DNA of 64,000 nucleotides from the NCBI GenBank assembly GCA_024509875.1, contig JAMPIV010017770.1, positions 92,001 to 156,000 on the forward strand. The letters are read 5' to 3'. Numbering within the stretch: position 1 is the stretch's first letter; the number at the start of each line of letters is the position of its first letter. This stretch comes from Oreohelix idahoensis. Its lineage: Eukaryota > Mollusca > Gastropoda > Stylommatophora > Oreohelicidae. This document shows positions 24,910-35,004 of this stretch, in pieces. Under the pieces are notes generated by a model. It was not told the DNA's origin. It saw nothing but the letters and a program-made list of their open reading frames with translations, and made no database searches. The position numbers and the translations under genes were made by a program.

Positions 24910-25690
24910 AGGTGTGGGCTTTGTTTCAACCCCAAGGGAGCATCCTAGACTCAGCGGTATGGTACACCAGGCCCATTTTGGCGTGCGTGCGATACCAAGA
25001 GGTTTGACACTCTACCCGGTGCAGGGGGGTTATATCTCCGAGACAAGACTGACACGAGCAATCAGTCACCGGTCATGGCACGAGCAGCCAGACAGCATAG
25101 TGGCGCGGTGGCAAAGCCACCGCAACCATATGGCTGTCAAAAGTTGGCTTTCTTGCAACCTCAGGGAGCATCCTGGACTCAGAAGCATAACGCAGCAGTC
25201 CCACTTTGGAGTGTGTGCCATGTTCCGAGGTTTGATGGCTCTCTACCCTGCAAAGGGGGTTATATCTTCGAGACAAGGAGCGGTCTTGGGCTTTGTTGCA
25301 ACCCCAGGGAACCTCTTATCGGGTAGCGAGGGTGCAATGCCACGAGAAAAGAGGTTCTCTACCCTGCAAAGGGGGTTATATCTCCGAGACAAGACGTATC
25401 GAGGAAACGGCGCAGCCAGCGCCGAGCCTCTACCACTGCCGAGCTGCATTACCAAGAAGAAGCAAGCTCTGGCCCACCTGAACTGGGAGGACCCTGCAAC
25501 CGGGACCACACAGTCTCGATAGGACACTGCTTTGTTCATTAATGGCGCACCAGCGACCGAGCCTCTACCACTGTCAAATGACTTTATCTAGACGGACACA
25601 GACACATAGCACTGCCTCTACTTTACTGGGAAGACCCGGAAGCCGGGACCACACACAGTCTTGAGAGGACAAAGATCGCAGGAGGGGCTT
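24910..25690 (+). repeat. GC-rich diverged tandem array
   Basis: A block beginning TTGCAACCCCAGGGA-like and ending GGGGGTTATATCTCCGAGAC occurs three times, with starts near 24915, 25143 and 25287 (spacing about 228 and 144). A second block, GAGCCTCTACCACTG to CCGGGACCACACA, occurs at about 25423-25510 and again at 25558-25655. The array keeps a 202-codon frame open on the plus strand and shorter ones on the minus strand. GC-rich composition explains these, and no domain is visible, so I do not call a gene. Confidence 0.7.
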
Positions 25691-25744
25691 CCTATCATCA
25701 TAACTTCTCTTCAAAGAAAAGATCTCTCTCTCTCTTTCTCTCTT

Positions 25745-25804
<60 letters not shown>
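25691..25804. repeat. (CT)n microsatellite
   Basis: CT-rich from about 25722, becoming pure (CT)n to 25804, directly before the start of the L2-like LINE. Confidence 0.9.
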
Positions 25805-25807
<3 letters not shown>

Positions 25808-25814
25808 TGGTCAT

Positions 25815-25989
25815 TTGAATATTTACCATCTTCTAGGTAAACTCCCCGAACTTATACACTTTCTAAATAAGAATTTTCACATTTTTGGACTTTCAGAAAG
25901 TCGCCTAAATGACAGAATAACAGACGATGATATTGCGTTAAATGGTTTTAAAACTGTTCGGCGAGACGCAAGCAAAAAACAAGAGACAG

Positions 25990-26030
<41 letters not shown>

Positions 26031-26975
26031 GCGGCACTTGGGCTTTCAGCCCTTCGGCCCAATGACATATCATTGCGAGGCTGGGGAACCTGAGGACTTT
26101 CCTTCCAACCCGGTCAGGAGCTTCGCTCCTTCCCATCCACAGAGGGTTTATCACAGGAGCCGTTCAGGCTATTCAGTCAAATTTCCGGCCGTAAACATTT
26201 CTTCAAACGCCGACGCCCGGGTTTGAACCATGAAAACCTGGTCGCCAGTACAACGCCGAAGCCATTACACCAGCGCGGCTCCCAGAGACAGGTATAACAG
26301 TGTATATTTCCACTTTCCTTTATTTTCGCCGCAGAAACGACTTAGAGACAGTAGAGATAGAATGTGTATGGTTGGAAATAAAGCAACCAAATCAGGGCCC
26401 ATTTCTGGTGGGATATCTTTATCGAAATCCTAGTGCAGGACCTATGGGGTACGAAGATTTCACAATAATGATGGACAATGTATTTGCCAGTCAAGGAGGT
26501 TGTTCTTCTTGGTGATTTCAATATCGATGCACACAATTCAAATCTAACATGGAAAAATATAATACTTTCGTACAACTTAAAACAAATAGTTAACCAGCGT
26601 ACAAGAGTTACACAAGCATCATCCACACTAATCGACCACATCTACGTAAGTTGCACAGAAAACATCATAGAATGCTCCGTCCCTAATATTGCAATGAGTG
26701 ACCACTATCCAGTATGCTGTACAATGTCAAAGAATAAATGTAAAGTTCCCAAAAATAAACATGTAAGTATTAAATTTAGAAGTTTCAAACATTTCAGTAG
26801 GGAATTATTTTTAAATGACTTGTTACTGCACCTCTCGCCCATGTTTAACAACTTCCTGATCCGGATGACGCTTTTGCATACTGGACAAAAATTTTTTATA
26901 GTGTTTTTGACACGCACGTACCAGCTAAGGAAATTCGCGTCAAACGACAAACACAGGGAGTGTTGGAGGCTATGA
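25815..26975 (+). pseudogene. L2/CR1-like LINE endonuclease, broken
   Basis: The first part (25815-25985) has LSESRLND and ends where the SINE sits. After the SINE, frames continue with WLEIKQPNQGPFLVGYLYRNP, then after a frame change VVLLGDFNIDAHN, LIDHIYVS and MSDHYPV, the endonuclease Asp/His motifs. A further frame change near 26860 precedes the RT region. The endonuclease Glu (SES), Asp (GDFN) and Asp-His (SDH) motifs are all visible, so decay is by indels rather than loss of active-site codons. Confidence 0.82.
25982..26295 (-). repeat. SINE-3, copy 1, with target duplication
   Basis: AGAGACAGGTAT occurs at both edges (about 25983-25994 and 26284-26295). A poly-T run at 25993-26025 is the A tail of a minus-strand insertion. 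The head at the right edge reads, on the minus strand, GAGCCGCGCTGGTGTAATGG with a B-box-like GGTTCAAACCC, so it is tRNA-derived. It lies inside the L2-like LINE. Confidence 0.88.
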
Positions 26976-28873
26976 GGCAGAGAGATCAAGCGCACAAAAA
27001 TAAGGACCTCAACTCATACAGGGTATACAGGAACAAGGTTCCATATTTGATTCGCAAAGAAAAGAAAAATCACTTTAGAAATATGGTTCAGAACAAATCA
27101 AATAGTAAGGAAATATGGAAGACAATTAACACCTTAGCGAAAAAACGTAATGCACCAGACTCATTCTCTTCCAACACTTCATTTACTTGCACAGACTTCA
27201 GCAATCACTTTCAAGCAGAAATAAACAGTCTGACATCCACAATACCACCTTACTCTAAAGACTTAGACAAACTTTCAGCATTCTGTGAGAACAAATGTAC
27301 AAACTCAGTTCCACCCGACATTCCTTTTATGACAGTTAATGAAGTGTATAACTATCTTATTGGCCTTAAAGATAATAGCTCATCAGGGCTTGACGGAATT
27401 AGCAATCGAATACTGCGTTACGCCGCACCAGCTATTAGTGATTCACTAACTTATACATAACCAATGTATCGCTAAAAGTTATTTTCCTTCGGCCTTTAAG
27501 ATTGCCAAAGTATATCCTCTTTTCAAACCTGGCTCGTCAGATAACAGTAACCTTGGTAACTATAGACCAATTTCTCTTTTATCATCGCTTTCTAAACCAC
27601 TAGAAAAACACATACATAAAGCAACACTACAGTACCTAGTTAGTAATGACTTGCTAATTGACAGTCAGTCAGGGTTTAGACAAAAGCATTCATGCCACAC
27701 AGCTCTAACTAAGATGATAGACAACTTGCACCTAAACATCAATAACGATAACATATGTGGAGCAATATTTGTTGACTTTCGGAAAACATTTGATATGTTA
27801 GATCACGCTGTTTTAATAAGAAAATTAGAAACAATGAAAGTTAACTTTAAACTGGTGACATTACTTAAATCATTCCTGTCCGACAGACAGCAAGTAGTGT
27901 GGTACAATAACTCATTGTCAAGACCAACTATTATTGACACCGGTGTTCCTCAGGGTTCTATTCTCGGCCCTCTACTTTTTTTCCATTTACATAAATGACC
28001 TTCCACTACACATCAATCACTCATCCTGCGACCTATTTATTTGCCGATGACTGTACCATTTATACCAGTGATAAAAGTTGCAACACTCTAGAAAGATTAT
28101 TACAAAGCAACACAGACAATCTTATTAAGTGGAGCAATGAAAATTGCATGCAAATAAATATCATTAAAACAAAATGTATGATAATATCAACTAGACAAAA
28201 ATTACAAAACTAACAGAAAACAACACTTCAGCTCTTCATTGGAACCTCTTTAATTGAAAATGTAAATGAAAATAAAACACTAGGACTCATAATTGACCAA
28301 CATTTAAATTGGAATTCGCATGTACAAGCACTGACCAAACAAACGGCACAAAAAGTTTACCAGTTAGCTAAAATCAAACATTTCCTAGATGAGGAGACAC
28401 GAAAATTTTTCTATACATCCCAAATACAAACACATCTAGACTATTGTTCCACAATTTGGGATGGCTGCACCATGTCCAAGACTAAAAGACTCTATTCATT
28501 ACAAAAACGTGCAGTGCGCCTAATTTCAGACAAAAACCTCACACAGAGTGTAGACCCATGTACATATCTTAACATATTACCACTAAGAAAGCGCCTTCTC
28601 TTCAAAAAAGCCAAATTTATTCACAAAATCTTATCACAGAATGCTCCAACGTATCTGTGGCCTATTTTCAAATACAGTTTAAGACGCAGTCAACGCTTAA
28701 ATAAATTACACATGCCCAAGCCTAGGCTCGACTTATTCAAGAAAAGTTTAGCTTTTTCTGCTGCTCATCTGTGGAATAATTTTCCACGCGACTTAAAAAA
28801 CACGCTTAGTCCATATTCATTCAATCACAGACTTTTCAAATACATCATGAGTGCAGATTATATGCCACCCTAA
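26960..28873 (+). pseudogene. L2/CR1-like LINE reverse transcriptase and C-terminus
   Basis: RT read across at least four frame changes. Motifs: SSGLDGISNRILRY, KVYPLFKPG, NYRPISLLSSLSK, SGFRQKHSCHTAL, GAIFVDFRKTFDML (catalytic Asp), GVPQGSILGPLLF, LFADDCTIYTS (catalytic Asp pair), and the distal YCSTIWDG, LQKRAVRLI and AAHLWNNFPRDLK. Frameshifts are near 27460 and at the TTTTTTCC run near 27980; a stop lies at 28211-28213. Active-site residues survive. Confidence 0.87.
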
Positions 28874-29092
28874 TTTAGTTATGTTCTTAAATAATTACAT
28901 AACATCATATGTAGGTTTTAAAGATAATTTTGTCCTGTTTAGTATTAATTATGATAAGGTAATGTAAATCTGTGTAACTGTTATTGTACTGTTACAATGT
29001 TGGGATTTTATTTTATTGTATTTTATTGTTATTTTATTATTTAAGTATTAATTAAGATACATGTGAGAATAAATGGATTCAGTATGGAAGAC

Positions 29093-29442
29093 GAGAGAAC
29101 GAACGAACGAACTTTATTTTCGAAGGGTAAAGAATTGGGCGCGCAGGCCCGTCTAACATTCTGCCCTTCCACTCTCATTAATCTTGCACACTATATCCTT
29201 TCATTCCCACATGATGCTTTAAGCATTAATTTAAAGGCATGCAACATTATAAAGTTACCATAACAGCATTCATTTACAGTATGCAATCATAATAAAAAAA
29301 TGAGTAGGTTTTTTTTTTTGAAACAAACAAGCTAGTAATTGGGGGAAAAAAGTAATAATAAAATAAAACAATAAATAGAGAAAGGAAGGGCAGAATGTTA
29401 GACGGGCCTGCGTGCCCAATTCTAAACCCTTTGAAAATAAAG

Positions 29443-29503
<61 letters not shown>
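29093..29503. repeat. Foldback repeat with a (CT)n end
   Basis: 29093-29170 and 29384-29453 are imperfect inverse copies, sharing GAAGGGCAGAATGTTAGACG and AAAATAAAGTTCGTT blocks. (CT)n follows to 29503. The centre is unique and has no ORF. It resembles a MITE, but I found no clear target duplication. Confidence 0.65.
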
Positions 29504-29506
<3 letters not shown>

Positions 29507-29737
29507 TTCTTCTTTTTCTTCTTCTGTTGCTATCAGGATTCCTGTTGTTAAGACTATTTTCGCATAGTATATATAAAATAAACAAATGTTTAAATTGAAT
29601 CTCTTTCTTTGTTGCCGCCTGGCAGTCATTCTTCAAGAATCGTGTCACCAGACGTTCTCACCCCAGTGACTTGTTTCACTCATATCCTCATTGTTCTAGA
29701 CTCACTTAATTTTCTTTCCATTTTTGTCTTTTTCTGA

Positions 29738-29905
29738 AGCATGCGATTATCACCACAGCAGCTCCCGTACAGGAAGCATGCACCAACGTCATCATGTGTT
29801 CTTGCAGTGAGGTTACTTTAGTAATTTGTTTACATGTTGGGGAAGCCAGGCCTTAGCGCAGCCTGATATTTTAACCTGTAGCGACGTGAAGGTGGATCAG
29901 TTGTC
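29738..29905 (-). repeat. Dispersed repeat R, copy 3
   Basis: Minus-strand match to the family: TACA/AACAAATTACT, CTGCAAGAACACATGATGACG, TGCATGCTTCCTGTACGGGA, then GTGGTGA. Diverged. Confidence 0.6.
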
Positions 29906-30429
29906 CTGTTTTCTTTTGTGTGTATTTTTTTTGTCTCATAAGCGGCTGGGTAAATGACGCTATTCAGCGCGTTTACGAGTTACTAGAACAAAGTTTATAA
30001 CCTGCGTTACGATCAAAAGTTCTTCGTCACGGACAAATGAACAAAAACAGAAGGGGAAGAAAGCGATAACTAAGTTAAATACCTTAAAATACATACAAAT
30101 TATGTCCCTGCCACGGATTCCAGTATGTGCATAATGATAATGTGAATAGATCCGCGAGGGGCTTAGTCTCATCACAGACCCCTGGGAACTACTTAGGGCA
30201 CGAGACTCACTGTCATGCATTAAAAGGCAGTTTTGAGGGACCACATCTGTACCCTTCCATATGTCCTAGATATTGAATGAGAGCCAGATAATGGAAGTGA
30301 CTGAATTATAGAATGTGAATATAGAGTGGAAGTGCAACAGTCGGGAGTACAGAGACAATAAACACTTTTTCCTCTCGCCACTCGTAACAACTTTCCAATG
30401 TTAACCCCACTCACCCTCTCTGCCTTACA
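29906..30429. other. Intergenic, nothing recognised
   Basis: No supported feature. A 94-codon minus-strand frame (29960-30244) has no motif. Confidence 0.4.
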
Positions 30430-30439
30430 TATATCAATA

Positions 30440-30461
30440 CATGAATATATATATATGTATG

Positions 30462-30541
<80 letters not shown>
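30440..30541. repeat. (TA)n microsatellite
   Basis: (TA)n with TATG interruptions at its left edge. No LINE F or SINE-4 tail is attached here. Confidence 0.92.
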
Positions 30542-30542
<1 letters not shown>

Positions 30543-31662
30543 AGTAAGGGACCACACACACATCAGTGTCTTCACATTCAACAATAATAACAGATAGAAA
30601 ATAGAAATAATAAAAGCATTCTGATCCGCTAATAGTTATCTATTTTTATTAAATGCTATAAAACTCAGATCATACTTGAGCGATGTCAGGAAACCCAATA
30701 ATAATAAAAACTACAATACCGGTATCGCGTAAAAAGGACTAAAAAAACCCAAGTCGATTCTCGTTAACAAATCAGAATGACAACCAAATCTGGAAAACTG
30801 ACAATCCTCAGATAGTGCCTGTAATAATAAAAAAAAAAAGAAAACTATCAACAGTCTCTGCTTCAGTCGACAGATTCCAGTCTCTTAAGGCGAGACATCC
30901 GTCACGTGGCTACGCAGAAACCCAAAACTAACCAATGCCGAGAAATACACAACTCTTCTATAAGCACCACCAAGAATTAGCCCTACACTGTTACGGTCTT
31001 CAACCTTCGTCTATATGTCCCTGAGTCTGTTTCGCTAATTGCCTGAGATGCATTATTCTATTCACTTGAACATTATCTTCTTTCCTATCTCTTCTCCGAT
31101 GGGGTTGACGAAATTAAAAATAAATCTTCAAGATTCAGGCTTCAGTGGGAATACTATCCACCAGTGACACAGCTATAAAAGAACCCTGATATCCCATTGA
31201 TTGTACGAGTCCAAACTCAGGTCAGGATTTTGTAGGAGACGCGCACTGCTATAAGCGATAGGCGCTGGCCAGTCAAAAAGCAACAGCGCGTATAAGTTGG
31301 GAAGGGCCAACGCTGACGTACAAGAGGTCAGGACTGGCGCACTTTTCCCGGAGGAAGTGGAGCTTGAATCTCGTCTTTCTCTTGGGTTGGCAGCAGCTGA
31401 AGCATGGTACACCATCAACTGGGTACCACAAACTACTCCCGAAATTAATAGTTGAGGTCCAAACTTTTGATCCAAATCAGGAACCAAATCAGGACCGGTA
31501 AATTCCAAACAGGGAAGGTAATTCAGGCTATCAATTATTGTCTCACAGATTTCCCTTGTTAGCGTATAGGAGCTTCACTGAAAATACAACTACATACAAC
31601 CGCTGTAAGCAACTGTCCTTACATAAGGGTTCAATGTATAGTTTATTGTACATCGCGGAGAG
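30542..31662. other. Intergenic, nothing recognised
   Basis: The segment 31190-31510 is a little GC-richer and keeps a 111-codon minus-strand frame, without a recognisable domain. Confidence 0.4.
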
Positions 31663-31945
31663 AGCCGTGCTGGTGTAATGGTTACCGCATTGCGCCGGCG
31701 ATTGGGTGATCCATGTTCAAGCCCGGGCGAGAACAATTTGAAGAAGTGTCGTCTACCGGGATTTGTATTGGATTAATTCGAGCCCTGGCAAGGACATTTG
31801 AGGAAGTGTCGTCGACCGGGGACTGGAATAACCTGAACGGCTCCTGAGCCGACCCAGCTCTAATGGGTAATCTCCGAAGACGGCGAGTATCTGCCTGAAT
31901 GGCGAGAGGACACTTGTCAGCGTACAGGGAAAATAGGATACTCAC
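31663..31945 (+). repeat. SINE-3, copy 2
   Basis: The head GAGCCGTGCTGGTGTAATGG with an A-box-like TGGTGTAATGGTTAC and B-box-like GTTCAAGCCC looks like a tRNA gene but lacks a full cloverleaf and continues into SINE body. The body shares GAATAACCTGAACGGCTCCTG with copy 1 at 25982. It contains an internal duplication: a block with GAAGAAGTGTCGTCTACCGG recurs as GAGGAAGTGTCGTCGACCGG about 60 bases later. Confidence 0.82.
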
Positions 31946-32094
31946 GTAAAATCAGTCTCAGGTTAGACATACTAACCTGAGATTTCGCCTCGAGTAATAG
32001 CGGGAGTACGTTAAAAAATTACATCGCGACAGGCACTGTTTACAGTAAACAACAATGTACTTTCCCCATACCAATTAGCTTGGGAATTCAAGCC
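31946..32094. other. Spacer
   Basis: Nothing recognised. Confidence 0.3.
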
Positions 32095-32275
32095 AGTGTA
32101 GGAGGCAGGAAGGACGTACCCGGCAACACGCACTGTACAGTGCTTCCTACTGTCAGGTAGGGAACACTGGGCAAGTGATTCTTGCCTAGGTAGCAGGCAC
32201 TTAACACAGGCAGGAAGCACTGTACAGTAGGAGGTAGGAAAGACATACTCGGCAACACGCACTGTACAGTAATTC
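32095..32275. repeat. Direct repeat with 130-base spacing
   Basis: A 43-base block starting TAGGAGGCAGGAAGGACGTA and ending CACGCACTGTACAGT at 32098 recurs at 32228 with five or so differences. The palindrome ACTGTACAGT occurs three times in or near the block. Confidence 0.75.
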
Positions 32276-32574
32276 TTGTTTGAAAAAAATAAATTGGTAT
32301 ATCGCACTGCGTTATAGTTATTATAATCAATTAGGCAGATATTTTCACCTTTCCTTCCTTTATAGGACAAACGACTGGAGAGATAAAGAGTAAAGATGTT
32401 TTTATGTTTGCTTCATATGTTGTTCATTTATAGAGTGTAAACAAATTTTATGAAATCTTTCTAATTTCGTCTAAAATGTATGGTAGGAAATTATTATTTC
32501 AATATTCATTTCAAACAGGTACCGGTATGGTGCGTGTAGTGGGATCATAATTTGGGCAGTGAATAATAAATGTA
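32276..32574. other. AT-rich spacer
   Basis: Nothing recognised. Confidence 0.35.
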
Positions 32575-32835
32575 AGGTAAAGGTGGTCCCATTGCAGATG
32601 CTGCCGTAGTGGAGAGAAGTGTAAGCGACGTCACTATACTGGGTCTAACATCGAGAGGTGAGGTGACATGTTCCCTTTCTCACTGCCTTTTCCTTCCGTA
32701 ACTCACGGGCAAAGTCGGGTATCAATTTACAGCTGAGTAGACTGGAGCGTGTCGTTACCGTGAATCGAACCCAGCACCTATGCCGAGAGAGATCAGCGCT
32801 CTAACCATTCTGCTAATCGAACGTTCAATATATAT
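32575..32835 (-). repeat. SINE-2, copy 4
   Basis: Minus orientation. The B-box-like GGGTTCGATTCACGG and A-box-like AGAGCGCTGATCTC are present in the head at the right edge. The core TACAGCTGAGTAGACTGGAG and the distal GCCGTAGTGGAGAGAAGTG blocks (plus-strand text) match copy 5 at 50655. Confidence 0.82.
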
Positions 32836-34013
32836 ATAATATATTATAAATAAATAATATTGGAAATAATTGTACCTCTAAATAATTTGAGACATGACAA
32901 CCGTTACTAGTTTTACATGAAATAATTTATTTATAATGATAACATACAGTATAATATATATTAAAATGTGAAGAAATAAAAGTGCTATGACATGCACTTA
33001 GTTGAATTGGTCAGTGATTTTAAACATGCATGCAATATTTACAGTACTGAGTGCAAAAAAATTGTAACAAATTTAAAAAAAAAAACGAGTTGTACTTATC
33101 AATATGTATAATTCATTATGGAAAACTGTTTAAGGAGTTTACCACTTTCATTTTAAAGTACGAGTAAGTTTATTTTTACATAATGTATGAACGTTTCCGT
33201 TGCTTCTCCTCACGAATAGAGCTCTTCTCACAATTTGAAATGTGCTCGTAATTACTTTAAATTGTAAATTCAACTTTCTTTTAGAGTTCAATAATAGCTA
33301 TAGTTCTCAAGTCACTCAATTATAGTTTGTTTCTTTGAACTTCCTGATAAAACAAGGCCACGGTTAAACGTACCAGCTCTCTGTGGGATTTTGCCATCCG
33401 TGAGTGGTATCACCTATTGCTTTCCTACTCTGCATGTTAATTAGGTTATACGTGATAACAAACAATTGTAAACTTCTTTGCTAGGACTGGTTGCATCATT
33501 AACTGCCCATTACCGTGAACGCTTCACGTTAAAGGTCATAAATACTTCACACCAGTAAGGAAGTTGAGATAAGATTCTCGAGACTCAAAGGCACCTGGAA
33601 GAGAGATAAACCCGTTTAATTATTCGGGCATGGAAGAAACACGATCTTTTTATTGCCACTATAAATTTTCTGAAAGGTGAATAGTGGATTGTTCTGAGAA
33701 TATATGCTACATGAAGGTGACGAATAGGCTATTAGAAAATAAGTCTGTCACTTTAACAATGCTTCTTGGAGAAAGGGACTACTTTTGTCATTTTTGGACG
33801 AACCCTCCACGCACGTGATGCATGTGGGAGGGAACGTAATGACCTGTTAAATTCTCGGAATGTAAAGAGTCCAGTACTCAACTAAGGCTTGGGCCTGGTA
33901 GTACAGCCACGATTTTCACTGTGTATCAACAGACGGGTGACAGTTAATTGGGATTCTAAGTCATTGTACTTAATGACCGAAAGCCATCATGAACAACAGC
34001 AATAGTAACTTAG
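32836..34013. other. AT-rich intergenic or intronic sequence
   Basis: No repeat or coding motif recognised. If the 34014 exon is real, the end of this stretch would be an intron. Its purine-rich sequence before the candidate acceptor is a poor polypyrimidine tract. Confidence 0.35.
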
Positions 34014-34223
34014 GTGAATGCTGAAGGGTATGCGATAAATTTTACTATTCTTTCAATACCCGTTTACCAGTATCTTCTAGAAAGTAACATCACAGAGGAT
34101 AAAACCTGGGGTACAGATGTTGAATTATATGCACTTGCCACTGCACTAGAAACACCCATTGCTGTGCATTATAAGGCCCCAGGTACATCTGATTATACGT
34201 GGCATTTACACTATCCAGTTTAA
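34014..34223 (+). CDS. OTU-like cysteine protease domain fragment
   Basis: A 69-codon frame closed upstream by TAG at 34011-34013, which also supplies an AG acceptor (CTTAG|GTG), and ending with a stop after YPV. The stretch containing YQYLLESN, then TWGTDVELYALATALETPIAV and a later WHLHYP, resembles the C-terminal part of OTU deubiquitinase-type folds: conserved W-G-x-x-E, a helix of small residues, a beta strand, then a His near the end. The catalytic Cys region (DGNC-type) is absent within the preceding 400 bases. It could be a terminal exon, or a fragment moved by a transposon. There is no ATG at the start. ATTAAA at about 34465 could serve as a poly(A) signal. Confidence 0.45.
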   Translation: MNAEGYAINFTILSIPVYQYLLESNITEDKTWGTDVELYALATALETPIAVHYKAPGTSDYTWHLHYPV

Positions 34224-34497
34224 AAAATGTCGAAAATGTGGATGCTTCAACACTGCAATTCCTATCAGTTTTGCATATATCTATTAAACAATTGCACTCA
34301 CTACGATAGGGTTTTAAGTGTAGCTTAACTCTTTGCTTCTGTAATTATTTTCCACCCTGTGACTTAATTATTTTTGAAGAATTCTAAGATGTGAAGTATA
34401 CTATCTTTTAGTGTACATTTTATGTATATATTTTCTGTGAACATGTACATATAATATATCAAACATTAAAGGGAATAGATATTTATTTTCTTACTAG
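34224..34497. other. Candidate 3' UTR or intron
   Basis: AT-rich. Contains ATTAAA near 34465 and a pyrimidine-rich TTTATTTTCTTACTAG just before 34498, a fair splice acceptor. Confidence 0.3.
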
Positions 34498-34504
34498 CAA
34501 TTGA

Positions 34505-34573
34505 TTGGGTTATGACAACATCGACAAAGTAAACCAAGAAGACGAAGTAAACTCAGAAGACGAAGTAAATCCA
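34505..34573 (+). pseudogene. Acidic EDEVN-repeat frame, left of LINE A
   Basis: Follows an in-frame TGA at 34502 and translates as NIDKVNQEDEVNSEDEVNP: repeats of about six residues encoded by an 18-base unit around AGACGAAGTAAA. The other two frames have stops in each unit. It is cut by LINE A at 34573 and the same frame and repeat resume at 39148. No ATG is present and the upstream stop blocks simple extension, so this may be an exon of a decayed gene or just a short tandem repeat. Confidence 0.4.
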
Positions 34574-34689
34574 ACTCCGCCAAGGCCGGTCCCAAGCCGG
34601 CTGAAAAGGGAAGAGGGCGGCCTGCATGGAGGCCGTAAGGAGGCAGCCCCTCCACCGTGCAAAGGCACAACAGGCCAATCACCTGTTTG

Positions 34690-35004
34690 CTTTAAATCAC
34701 GATTATGAGCAAGACAAGAGAGAAAACTGGAATTATTCTAAAGGCGACGAACTGGAACGGACTACGGACTACGACTTATGGAACATGGAACACAAGAAGT
34801 ATAAATGGGAAAGAAGAGGAGCTGGTGGTAGAGATGAGGAAAGCAAAACTAGAAATCCTGGCTAACGGAAACGAAGAAAAAGAGACAAGGAGTCATGGAT
34901 CTCGATGGCGACACGCTGCTCTACAGTGGTGTACACACATCTGAAAGAGCTAAAGGGGGTGGGGGTTGCATTATGGCGAAAAACCAAAAAGATAATATCC
35001 GAAA
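34690..35004 (+). pseudogene. LINE A endonuclease, N-terminal part
   Basis: In one frame or another: TTTYGTWNTRSI (endonuclease Asn motif), EEELVVEMRKAKLEILA, ETKKK (Glu motif) and DLDGDTLLYSGVHTSERAKGG. The block order is that of RTE-like endonucleases. Cut near 35004 by LINE B. Confidence 0.8.

Larger units (their letters stand above)
25806..29090 (+). mobile_element. L2/CR1-like LINE, decayed, with a SINE inside
   Basis: Endonuclease and RT motifs run from 25815 to 28873 in one orientation over several frames, with no RNase H domain. An AT-rich 3' UTR containing TTTATTG-type repeats extends to about 29070. The GVPQGSILGPLLF RT block and the LWNNFPRDLKNT C-terminal block are typical of the L2/CR1 branch rather than RTE. 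A SINE with a target duplication interrupts the endonuclease at 25982-26295. Confidence 0.85.

Noticed and set aside
24914..25522. 202-codon plus-strand frame as a gene
   Set aside because: It is built from tandem repeat blocks, has equal-sized frames on the other strand, and shows no domain.
31663..31735. tRNA gene-like sequence
   Set aside because: A- and B-box-like motifs are present, but the stems do not fold into a convincing cloverleaf and the sequence continues as SINE-3, which has another copy with a target duplication.
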